Assembly: GCA_022495995.1 (NCBI GenBank)
Contig: JAFEMH010000074.1
Coordinates: 744,001-808,000 of the forward strand
Origin: Adenophora triphylla var. japonica
Lineage: Eukaryota > Streptophyta > Magnoliopsida > Asterales > Campanulaceae
Length of the DNA: 64,000 nucleotides
Direction: 5' to 3'
In this document: piece after piece, positions 42,437 to 52,202 of the stretch
How the letters are laid out: the number at the start of each line of letters is the position of its first letter
Numbering within the stretch: the stretch's first letter is position 1
The notes under the pieces: model-generated
What the model saw: the letters and a program-made list of their open reading frames with translations, nothing else
What the model was told of the DNA's origin: nothing
Database searches by the model: none
Position numbers and translations under genes: made by a program

Positions 42437-43826
42437 TGAATGTGCGCTCGCCCGAAAAAAGATTAGAAAATGAAAAGGAGTCGCCACGCCGTTTTAAGAG
42501 GAAACATTGAAAACCTTTGTTTTAGAGAGAAAACATGAGTTCGGGGGTCAGGTTACGTGTTGGGAAGAACCGAGAGTTCACCCAACACGCCTCGTCCATA
42601 GACGAGTCTTTCAATCAAACACATCCAAGTAAATCCAAAGTGTGTGCAAATATCGATAATAAACGAAATGTGATAAAATGCATCTTATTAATTATGAAAC
42701 GAGAAATTACATATTGTGAGCCCATTATTTAGGGAGGCCACATCCACGATACAAACAAACTAAAGCAGTTACAAAGGAAAAGAGTCATGCGGATGGGTCA
42801 TGTGTGTCGCATGACACATCGTACCGATGACCACATGTGTCGCGTGACACGGGATCACTTGAGGACGAAGGTGTCGCGTGACACATATGAGCCTTCTGCG
42901 AAACCTTACAATATGAATTCGAAATTAACGAAGCTATACGGATCTAATTAACAATCTTAATTATGAACGAAAAACATAAACAACATCAAATCAACCCGGG
43001 GAGTGTGGATATGGATAGATCCACACCCCTTGGGAACTCAAACACCAAATTCAACCAAATCAATCAATATGAGCTCAATTACACAATATATGCAAGTTAA
43101 ACGAGAGATTGCGATTGGGATTGATGGTCGAGATAGCTAGGATCGATTGCGAATCCAAACAAAATAAATTATAAAATTTGCAAGGAATTAAATGAGAGAG
43201 AGAGAGAGAGAGGGTTAGGGAATTGTTACCCTTGTTGATTCCACGAATTCTATATCTAGTCGAGATATAGAATCCTTCAATTCTTCGTTGTAGATCTCAC
43301 GGCTACGATCCAAGGGTTCCAATTGGTGTGGGTAGAGAATTGGGTTTGGATGAGAGAGATTAGGGGTTGGAAAGGTAGGAGAGAGAGAGGTTTGGTGTTT
43401 GGGATGTTCGTCACAATGCTATTTTGGCAGAGTAACAGTAGGCTGGAATTGGGATCCATTTCAATGAGGGGGAGGGTCTTATTTATAGGCTGCAGTTGGC
43501 TGCCTAATTAGTATGTCGCACGACCTTACGCGTCCACTTTCCATGCCTCAAGCTGTCGCGTGACACAAGGTGGCTCAACCGCTTTTGGCGCCAAAAACCA
43601 GTTTCTGGAACATTCCGGGAAAATACCCAAAAGGTCCAACAGGTTTTATTCCCAAGGGGTCCTTTGGCATGAATGATGTACCAAAAGGTACTTCCTTCGC
43701 GGGAAACTCATGGAACATTTCCGGAAGTCTCGGGATAGGCCGGGAATTTACCAAAATGCCCCTTAATGCAGTTTTATTATGTTAAAATGCATCGAAAAGG
43801 TTGCGAATTGGATTGGCGTACTTACA
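42437..43826 (-). repeat. 5' LTR of Tat-2
   Basis: Near-identical partner of 28353-29744, with the same ends (TGTAAGTACGCC ... CACATTCA), TATA at 43480-43487, PBS-like TGGCGACTCC at 42477-42486 and palindromes such as 42803-42818. A (GA)n run near 43195-43212 differs slightly in length between the two LTRs. Confidence 0.92.
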
Positions 43827-44032
43827 GTGACGTCGTCGAGGGGCTTCTGTAAGTACCGCAATCTGGATCACCCTCTTCCGAACACGCGGGAAACACCGCA
43901 GACTCACAAACACAGTCTCGAAGACCCGTGACACTCAAAAACCCCCAACCAAACCAAGGGAGGGACCTTTCTGGGCCAAAAAGGGACAAAAGGACTATTT
44001 AGGAATTTTTCAGAAATTGGAAAAGCATATAT

Positions 44033-44312
44033 GGTCCGTACGGACCTCTTTGCTTCAATGATTACTGAATTCCCTTAAAGTCCAAGTTATTCCCTCAAAT
44101 CCCGGAATGCATCATTACTGAAATACATTATAGGTCCGTACGGACCTTATTGCATGACAGATTGGTCCGTACGGACCTTCTTGTCACCAGACATCATAAT
44201 TTCAGTATCCTCTTAAAGTCCAAGTTATTCCCTCAAATCGAGGAAAACCAAAATCTTGGATTACGAGGAAGGTCCGTACGGACCTTCTTGCACAAAATCT
44301 GGCACTATAAAT
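44033..44312 (+). promoter_or_regulatory. Tat-3 LTR promoter: four GGTCCGTACGGACC palindromes and TATA box
   Basis: Perfect 14-bp palindromes at 44033-44046, 44133-44146, 44164-44177 and 44271-44284. CTATAAATAGAGG begins 20 bases after the last. A 27-base direct repeat 'cttaaagtccaagttattcc...' near 44074 and 44213 lies between them. Confidence 0.7.
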
Positions 44313-44579
44313 AGAGGGCTCCCCCTCCCTCATTTCAGATACCTCCCTCTTCTCTCCTCTCCCCCCAGCCTTCTGGCACCCCTCTAAGTCCTCTCGAGGC
44401 ACTCCCGGCCCCTTTCGGATCCTTTCGAGGCCTTCCGAGCCCCCTCGCGGTGCTCCGAAGCCTCTCCGAGCGCTCCCGCGACGCTCCCGCACTGCCCTGA
44501 GGCACTCTCGAGGTACTCTTTGGCCCCTTGTGGTACTCAGAAGCCTTGCCTGGTCTTTTCCAAGGCGTCCTGGCTCTTT

Positions 44580-44785
44580 CCGAGTCAAACCGGCGATTCC
44601 AACACACGCTGAACCCCTGCCCGAGTCCAACCGACGATCCCAACGCACGCCGAACCTCTGCCCGAGTGATCCCTGTTATCCCAACGCATGCCGAACCTCT
44701 GCCCGAGTGATCCCTGCGATCCCAACGCACGCCGAACCTCTGCCCGAGAGATCCCTGCGATCCCAATGCACGCCGAAACTCTGTC
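44580..44785 (+). repeat. 41-bp tandem repeat downstream of the Tat-3 TATA box
   Basis: Five units of the type 'cccgagtgatccctgcgatcccaacgcacgccgaacctctg'. GC rich and CpG rich, open in several frames on both strands; no protein is claimed. Confidence 0.85.
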
Positions 44786-45365
44786 CGCAGACAAGCGGCT
44801 CATCCCGAAGCAATCCCGGTCCGTCCCGGAACACTATTCCATCCTCAAACACTATTCCCCCGCGGAAGACAGACAAGAACCAACATTGGTAAGGCTTCCT
44901 TCCATTACTATTTCAATACATTTCACTAAAGCATTGTACAATGTAGACATCCGATACAGCATGCATTTTTAAAAGCACCTACACACACACACACACACAA
45001 CAGTTAAAGAATATAAGGGGTACCGAAAGACTCGTTTTTATGAGGCGACTCAGGTGAGCTCTAAGATTCTAATATTCTCTTCCCGAGGAGTCATCTGACC
45101 TCAGAACTCAAAAATCTCATCACACAAAAACAGTTTATTTTTAAACTGATGCCCTTTTTCAATATTTTGAGCTTAATAAAAACGGAGTGGCGACTCTACA
45201 AGAAAAAACACGGCGAGACATTCTCCAACACCGCAAAAACGGGAATGAGCCAGATGCCGGGGCGCGAACGCGCTGCCTATCGGATTCGGGTGACCATTCC
45301 CGAACGCGACGCGAAATGCGAGATGACCGGGGGAACCCCCGCGCGCGAGCCGGACCTCGGGTAAT

Positions 45366-45688
45366 TTCAATTGTGTCGTACGACCTCCTGTGTCTATTTT
45401 CCATTGCTCGAGTTGTCGCGTGAAACAACATGTCCATAACCATTTCTGGCGCCAAAACCTTGTTCTGGAACATTCCTGGTTAATTCCCAAAAGGTCCAAA
45501 GTGGTTTTATTCCTTGTGGGTCCTTTTGCATGAGCAAAGTACTTAAAAGTACTTCCTTCGCAAGAAACTTATGATATGTTTCCGGAAGTCTCGGAATGGA
45601 CCGGGAATTTACCAAAATGCCCCTAGTGCAATTTTATCATATTAAAATGCACCTAAAAAGGGTAGTGAATTGGATTGGCATACTTACA
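45366..45688 (-). repeat. Fragment of a Tat-2-type LTR
   Basis: Matches about 43510-43826 of the Tat-2 LTR with many differences, including 'aattgtgtcgtacgacc', 'tggcgccaaaacc' and the end 'ggcatacttaca' at 45688. It is the U3 5' part only; the rest is replaced by the Tat-3 LTR. It abuts the Sire-C LTR at 45689. Confidence 0.85.
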
Positions 45689-45970
45689 GATAATGTTTGC
45701 ACAAGCATTTGCTAAGTGCAGTTTTCATCCATGAGGTTTGTACTAGCAATGCGGTTTTGTATGTCTTCAAAACCTCTTGTCTTAAAACCTCATGTCCAAT
45801 GCAGCTATACCAGTCTTCAAGCCTAAATAAACCTATTCTATAAATTGGACTTATACTAAAAAATTGATGTCTAAGCTTCATTACATATAGGCCTAAAGTC
45901 AAGAAAATATAGATGAGGTTATGATATCAATCAAATTAAAGCTAAGGCTAGAAGGGATACATACCCAACA
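45689..45970 (-). repeat. Truncated 3' LTR of Sire-C
   Basis: Minus strand starts TGTTGGGTATGTATCC at 45970 and aligns with 22830-23072 of Sire-A ('cttcaagcctaaataaacctattct'). It is cut at 45689 by the Tat-type LTR fragment. The PPT next to it has decayed. Confidence 0.85.
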
Positions 45971-45984
45971 ATCATCACCTATTT

Positions 45985-46450
45985 GATTGATGACATTACC
46001 TACTATAGCAAAGGCAAACATTGTAATTGGTAAAAACATGTCCATAATAATTAACATGGTAAATCATGTACCAAGTCAATGCACACACTAGACTAAGTTA
46101 TAGATTCTATACTATTGAAATACATAAAACTTACACATTGAAAGTATATAAATGCATTCAATGTGTACATAAAAGATATGAGTTTTAGTTTATGTATGCG
46201 GTTTAAACTGAATGTTTAAACATCAAACACAATATGAGTTTTAAGTTTAAGTATATGTGTATGAGGTTTAAAATAATACATTCATTGTTCTAAAAACAAA
46301 AGGTTTGAATAAGCAAGGTTTTGGGATCAATGATGCATTCTTTCATTACTACCTTAAAAAAGGTTTGAAATTTACAGTTACAGGTAGTAACAAAAATAAC
46401 AGAACAGCAAAACAAAAACGAAGGAAGCAAAAATTACAAGAAGTGCGGTT
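45985..46450 (-). other. Sire-C 3' untranslated region
   Basis: AT-rich, alignable with 23087-23555 of Sire-A; no gene. Confidence 0.65.
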
Positions 46451-48110
46451 TTACTTGGGAGGATGAAGTAGAGCAACCTGCTGATTATCTAAGTCTACGA
46501 AATTATGTGCAGGCGGTCCATTCACAATTGCATCTTCAGCTTGCGGTATAGAATAGTTGAAGGCAGAGTTTTCAGCTCTAAAATTCTTCTGAGTCTTCTG
46601 ACTTTTTCTTGGGTCCTTTCTTGAGCATCTTCAACTCCCCTTATAGCATTAACTACACTTTTCATTCTAGCATTGTTGGCTCTAACCGCTCTTGAATTTC
46701 ATTCGGTCTATTCCTTGAGCTCAGCAACCTTAGAAGTATTCTTATCTAAATTTACTTTGACCTCATCCAAAATTCCATTTAGCTGTAAATGAATGGTGGA
46801 ATTCAAAGTGTTGTAGAAGGTATGGATTGAGTCTTGGATTGCGGTTGCATGAGCGGTTTAGGATGACTGTAAATTGGGCTCTAACTCAGCAATATTTTCC
46901 CTAAAGGAATTATCCATTTCGTAGAATTTGAAGCTGAGTTTATCATTTATGCTTTCTTTGAGGGCATCCGTCATGTCCCTAATTTCTTTAGTTAAACTAG
47001 TCAACCTTGCAGTTAGACTATCACCAACTATATCAATCTTCATTTTTAATTCTTCTTTAGGGACCTCAGCATCATTTTGGATGTTGGCTTGCATAGAGTC
47101 CAACACTGACCTCATGTCTGAATTTGGATGCGGTCTAGAGCTTCTGATTACTTCAAAATTTTTAGTTTTGAGATTTCCAAGGACTGAATTCACAATTTCA
47201 CAGAATAAGTTGGAGAGCTGCTGAAGCATTTCTTGAAGCTAATTTTTTGAAACCGCATCTCCCAAAGCCTGAAGAACCCCAGAAGCTAAGTCATGTCTGA
47301 ATGCTGAGAAGCATGCTTCAGTTGAGGTCTTCACAATGTTTGTTGTGTCTCTCTCCCCCTTAATGGCATCATCAAAGGAAGTTTTCAGCTTAGCCAATTC
47401 TTGGGTTTGAGAGTTCACCTGCTCTTGGAGAGAGCGGTTTGCAGTGGCCAGCTTGATCATGTGGCACTGATTTGTGTGAAGTTGGCCTTGAATAACATGA
47501 AGTGCAGAGAGAAGTTGGGAGAAATTAGAAGGAGGAATGGATGAAGAAGGAATGTTTGAGATGGATGGATGAGGTTGAGTAAAGGAGGTTTGGGTTATTA
47601 GTGCTGTTTAGGTAGGGGATGCGATTTGTGTGAATTGGGCATTTAGAGTTTGGAATATGCTGGTGATAGGAATAGATTGGGGTTGAGGTTGGGTAGGACG
47701 GGTTGGAATGGGAAAATGTTTGGGTTTGAATAAAATTTGGAATTGTTTGGGATGGAATAGTTTGGGGGCGGTTTGAGTGGGTAAGGGTTGAGGTGCGGTT
47801 TGAGTTTGGGGAGGAATGGTGGAAGTTGGGGGAACTGCAGTTTGAGGAGGGGGTGAAGAGTGAACAACAGTTTTTGAGGGAAGGTATTGTGAGAATGAGT
47901 TTGAAAGGGTTGCAGTATGTGAAAGGGGGTAATGTTGAGGTTGCGGTTGGGGTTGAGGAGAAGATGGAGGTGTTCCAGGTGAGGGTTCCTTAAGGTTTTA
48001 TGGAGGAGGAGATAAGTGAATTTGAGAGTGAGGAGGGGGCTCAGCAAAAAATACTGAGTCCTCAGTCCAATCTTCCATCATGGACCTAATAGGGTTGGGG
48101 TTGATGGCAT
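46451..48110 (-). pseudogene. Env-like gene of Sire-C, C-terminal part
   Basis: From 48110 leftward the minus frame gives an acidic start, a Pro/Gln/Thr-rich region (about 48000-47560) and then a long coiled coil: QEQVNSQTQELAKLKTSFDD (47460 segment), SMQANIQNDAEVPKEELKMK and MTDALKESINDKLSFKFYEM (47229 segment). The last stop is at 46453-46451. It parallels Sire-A 24500-23556, for example TLKEELNMKMNLMRDSLTAK. A stop at 47239-47241 and others break it. Role unknown; a coiled coil suggests oligomerisation. Its N-terminal part resumes at 53757, beyond Copia-2. Confidence 0.65.
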
Positions 48111-49359
48111 TATTGGTGTAATGCCCTAGGCATTTAGTTATGTTTGACTTAATGTAATCATCTTTACCGTTTATTATAGAGAATGTTTATTTTTTTATTA
48201 TATGTTTTTGCATGTTTATTATAATAACCTACGTCCCTAGTTATTTTGAATAACTAGTATAAGTTGGTAATGGATAATCATAGAGATGATTATATGCATG
48301 GGATGCACAGTACACTTATGGGTACTTGTTAGAGAATAAGGTACTGGACATGACCTACCTATAAGATTTATGACATGGTCTATGGTCATATATGTCATGA
48401 TTAAATCTCATTATAGTCGTGTCATTAGAATCCTTTGTACATGAGATTATCATCGTCTTCCACATGATGAACGTTTTGTTTGATGTAGTCTAACACTATC
48501 TTTAATAGGATAGCAAAAAGGGCTATGTTGGCACGATTGAATTCTTGTAGGGAAGAATGATAATTCAACATGGGATTTGTCCCTCTCGTGGAAAGAGATG
48601 TTTGCTTGCCCCCCTCGATGAATGGTATTGATGAAATGTGTGGCCAGACTCAAGAGGTTTGATAGAGAACAAATGCACTTGGATTATCAACATATTCAGA
48701 ATCAAGATAGCATTGAAAAATATATAAGTTGACATGGACCATGACTTATGTTCAATATGACATCGTGGACAAAGGGATTGTGACATTGATCTATCAAGGA
48801 ATCAAGCTTTGATGTTATATTTAATTGGGTAGACATAATGACTTGCTAGAGTTCACTTACGTCTTGTGAGGTTTATGTTTCAACTCACTACCAACATAAA
48901 ATATAATTCCTAAAGGTTCACACCCAAAGAACGGATTGAAAATGGCCGAAAAATGGATTTTGGGTGAGGCGGGCGCCTCGCAGAAGGTGAGGCGGGTGCC
49001 TCAAAGGCAGAAACTTTGGGATGCTGGGGACAATGGTTTTATCATGCGAGACACACCATGTCCAGCGCGATACAATGCTTCTGGAAAAGGGGAGCGTCCT
49101 CTCCCAAGCAAGGCAAGCAATCGCTCCCAAGTGACAGATTACTTGTAACGCGCGAGGTACGCCAGACTCCGTTTTTGGCTAGGAAAGGGGCTCTTATCCC
49201 TAAGGGTTAGGGATATTTACAATGTATAAATAGAATCGTTGTTAAGGTATGTAAAAGTATTTCATAGTTTTAATCTATTCATGTTAGACGGATTCATGGC
49301 TAGGGTTTTGTGTTATTTGTTAAAGACTTCCGCGGCATTTGTAACCCCAAAACCCAACA
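48111..49359 (+). repeat. 5' LTR of Copia-2 (1249 bp, with an internal deletion)
   Basis: Starts TATTGGTGTAATGCCC (TGTTGG changed to TATTGG) and ends AACCCAACA. Compared with the 3' LTR it lacks about 360 bases directly after TATAAATAGAA (49225-49235). GC palindromes GAGGCGGGCGCCTC (48966-48979) and GAGGCGGGTGCCTC (48989-49002) lie upstream of the TATA box. Confidence 0.88.
48966..49232 (+). promoter_or_regulatory. Copia-2 LTR promoter: GC palindromes and TATA box
   Basis: Two GAGGCGGG(C/T)GCCTC units, followed 223 bases later by TATAAATA (49225-49232). In the 3' LTR one such unit is at 53032-53045 and TATA at 53294-53301. Confidence 0.6.
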
Positions 49360-49360
49360 G

Positions 49361-49372
49361 TGGTATCAAAGC
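49361..49372 (+). promoter_or_regulatory. Primer-binding site of Copia-2
   Basis: TGGTATCAAAGC, one mismatch from the copia consensus TGGTATCAGAGC found in Copia-1 and Sire-C. Confidence 0.9.
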
Positions 49373-50240
49373 CGCGTTTTATCATGATTAGGTTAAAATT
49401 GGCATGCTAGATGTAATTTGATTATATGCTTAACATGCTGAGTGGAATAGATCTATAGTTTTATGTGTATTGTTTTTGAGAAAACAATTATATGAGATAT
49501 ACCATGATTATGATTAATAGTTGATTGATGTAATTGATCTTCTACATGGGTTATTGATCTGTTTAATTTGATTAATTAGATTAGTAAAATTCTCAGATTT
49601 GAAACAAATTGTTTGTTTAGGATAGTTTGTGAATCTTGTGTTCATGATTATGTACACATAAGTTTCATATACAACCATGCGATGTTTGTTACTATGTGTA
49701 AAACCTTCTTGAATGTTTAAGTTTCATGCCACCCCTTGATTAGAACACTTGTGAAATATTAGGGTATTTTGATATAGTTTCGACTCAGTTGGGTGCATCA
49801 TTATATCATTATATCTTAATTTGTGATCAAGATGAGATAACGGTTGATGTAGTTTTGACTCAATTAGGTGCATCGTTCCGTGTCTCATACATTTGAAAGA
49901 GGTTAAACTTAATTGGTGCTTTCAAATGAGATTTGATCCAAGGCATAGATGGGATTAAAACATGTGTTGACATAAGATGTATAGGATCTCATAAAAGATC
50001 TAAGAGTCATATACATGACATGATTGATGTTATCTACCTAAATAGCTTGACTCGGGAATTGACTCAGTTAAACCAAAATCAAATGAAATATGGATCTTAG
50101 CCCATTATGATTATATGATACATGCTTGTATTTGAAGGTGTATAATTTAGTGGAAGTATTTATGAAATACATTATTTGCTCTTAGATGGTAAATGCGTTG
50201 ATACTTATAAGTTTTATTGTTTGTATATCTTATTGAAGTA
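49373..50240 (+). other. Copia-2 leader
   Basis: Alignable with 18300-19250 of Copia-1; no gene. Confidence 0.7.
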
Positions 50241-51110
50241 ATGGCAACTCACAGTAATCAACCCTTGTCACTGCGATCCGTCCTTGAGAAGGACAAGCTC
50301 GAAGAGAACGGTACAAACTATTCTGATTAGATCAGAAGCCTAAGAATTATTCTTAGGCATGAGAAGAAACTATACGTTCTTGACGAACCCATTCCACCTC
50401 AACCCGCTGCCAATGATTCAAGGCCAGATAAGGAGCAACATAAGAAACATGTTGATGATTCTAATAATGTTGCTTGCCTTATGATTTCCACCATGTGTAA
50501 GGCTCTTCAGAAGGACCTTGAATGCATGGAAGTTGCTTTAGATCTAGATAAGTGCTTAAAGGAAATGTTCCAAGTGCAAGCTAGGCAAGAAAGGTATGAT
50601 GTGGTGAAAGCCCTGAATGAATGCAAGACACAAGAGGGGCAGTCGGTTGGTGCTCATGTCCTTAAGATGAAAGGACATATTGAGCGTCTAGAAAGGCTTG
50701 GAAATCCTATGAGTTTGGAACTCGCTACGGATACGATATTGAATTCATTGCCTGAAAGTTATGGTCATTTCATTATGCATTATCACATGAGAGGCATGGA
50801 TAAGAATCTTTCAGAATTGCATGCAATGCATAAGACTGCAGAGAATAATATCAAGAAGCCTAATACGGCAAATGTGTTAATGGTTAACAAAGGAAAATGG
50901 TTCAAAATGGAAGGCAAATGTAAACCAATTGTTGCTGCACCTAAGGCAAAGGTTGCCAATGCCGAAGTGACTAAACCCAAAGTGTCTCAAAAGGATGCAA
51001 TTTTCTATCATTGCCAAGAAGTTTGTCATCGGAAGCATAATTGGAAGGCTTATAAGGAATGCCTAAAGGCGAAGAAGGGCAATATGATTGCTACTGATTC
51101 AGGTATCTAG
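50241..51110 (+). pseudogene. Gag of Copia-2
   Basis: ATG at 50241 precedes LSLRSVLEKDKLEENGTNY. A stop follows at about 50329 (TAG after NYSD). It then runs open through MISTMCKALQKDLECMEVAL, KGHIERLERLGNPMSLELA and SLPESYGHFIMHYHMRG to a zinc-knuckle-like CQEVCHRKHNWKAYKEC near 51010-51060. The knuckle has lost its standard spacing. It ends at a stop at 51108-51110 where protease begins. Confidence 0.82.
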
Positions 51111-52202
51111 GTGATAGATATTTTCCTTTCTATTTCTAGTTCATGGGTATTAGATACCGGATGTGGATCTCACATTTGTTTAAATGTGAAGGGACTAAAG
51201 AATAGGAAGCTACTCAAAGAAGGTGAAGTGGACCTACATGTGGGGAATGGAGCAAGAGTTGCTGCATTAGCCGTCGGAACATATGATGTAACTTTACCTA
51301 GTGGATTAGTACTTGTTTTGAACAATTGTTATTACGTTCCGGATTTGAGTTGGAATATTATTTCTGTTTCTTGTTTGGATAATGAAGGATTTAGTTTTCT
51401 TATTGAGAATAAGAAGTTTTCTATTTATTTAAATGATATGCTCTATTGTATTGCAAATTCATTTAATGGCCTTTATGTTCTTGATGTTGAGAAATAAAAT
51501 GATGTTGAAAATATTTATCATGTAAACAAGAAATCTAAACCGAATGATGTGAACAACACGTTTATGTGGCATTGTCGTCTTGGTCATATAAATGAGAAAC
51601 GCATATCTAAACTCCATAAAGATGGACTTTTAGACTCACATGATTATGAATCATATGAGGTATGCGAATCTTGTTTATTGGGAAAAACGATCAAACCACC
51701 CTACACTAAGAGTAGTGATAGGGCTAGTGACTTATTGGCCCTAATACATATCGATGTGTGTGGACCAATGAGTAGCATTGCTAGGGGAGGATTTCGGTAT
51801 TTCATTACATTCACTGATGACTTATCTAGATATGGCTATGTCTATCTTATGAAGTCCAAAAGTGAAGCATTTGAGATATTTAGAATATTTCAAAATGAAT
51901 TACAAAATCAATTTGGCAAAACTATTAAAGCACTTCGATCCGATCGTGGTGGTGAATATTTAAGCCAAGAGTTTGACAATCATCTAAAAACTGTGGAATT
52001 GTTTCATAGTTGACTCCACCCGGAACACCACAATGGAATGGCGTGTTCGAGAGGAGGAATAGAACCTTGTTAGACATGGTTCGTTTGATGATGAGTCAAG
52101 TTGACCTTCCTGATTCCTTTTGGGGACATGCATTAGAAACTGCTGCTTTTACACTGAATCGAGTTCCTACTAAATCGGCTCCTAAGACCCCACATGAGAT
52201 GT
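51111..52202 (+). pseudogene. Protease and integrase of Copia-2, truncated
   Basis: Protease site WVLDTGCGSHIC is intact (about 51145-51180). After a stop at 51497, FMWHCRLGHINEKRISKLHK and YEVCESCLLGK give the H-H-C-C zinc finger. The core shows HIDVCGP, FTDDLSRYGYVYL, SDRGGEYLS and NGVFERRNRT; a frameshift lies near 52010. The frame stops at PKTPHEM, where LTR sequence begins at about 52203. Confidence 0.85.

Larger units (their letters stand above)
28353..43826 (-). mobile_element. Tat-2: complete Ty3/gypsy Tat-type retrotransposon (15.5 kb)
   Basis: Two LTRs of about 1.39 kb in the same orientation (28353-29744 and 42437-43826) enclose PBS, gag, protease, RT, two RNase H-like segments, integrase, an antisense gene-like region and a minisatellite. 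A PPT-like GAGGGGCTC precedes the 3' LTR. The extra archaeal-type RNase H before integrase, a large size and an added ORF in the 3' region fit the Tat lineage. Flanks read AGTGA (28348-28352) and GTGAC (43827-43831), a possible but doubtful target duplication. Confidence 0.9.
43848..45365 (+). repeat. Tat-3: LTR of another Tat-type element, plus orientation
   Basis: Begins TGTAAGTACCGCAATC right after CGTCGAGGGGCTTC, which matches the PPT context of Tat-2, so this is a 3' LTR with about 21 bases of internal sequence. It has a TATA box (44306-44312), four GGTCCGTACGGACC palindromes, a 41-bp tandem repeat, a (CA)n run at about 44980-45000 and the PBS-like TGGCGACTC (45188-45196). The right edge (about 45360-45370) is set by where Tat-2-type LTR sequence starts. 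The rest of the element is missing. ORFs in the GC-rich part are shadows. Confidence 0.75.

Noticed and set aside
28348..43831. Clean 5-bp target duplication of Tat-2
   Set aside because: AGTGA and GTGAC overlap by four bases only, and the right flank reads as the PPT context of another element, so I do not count it as proof of a simple insertion.
44202..44972. Several overlapping ORFs on both strands in the Tat-3 LTR
   Set aside because: They come from a GC-rich 41-bp tandem repeat downstream of a TATA box in an LTR, open in many frames.
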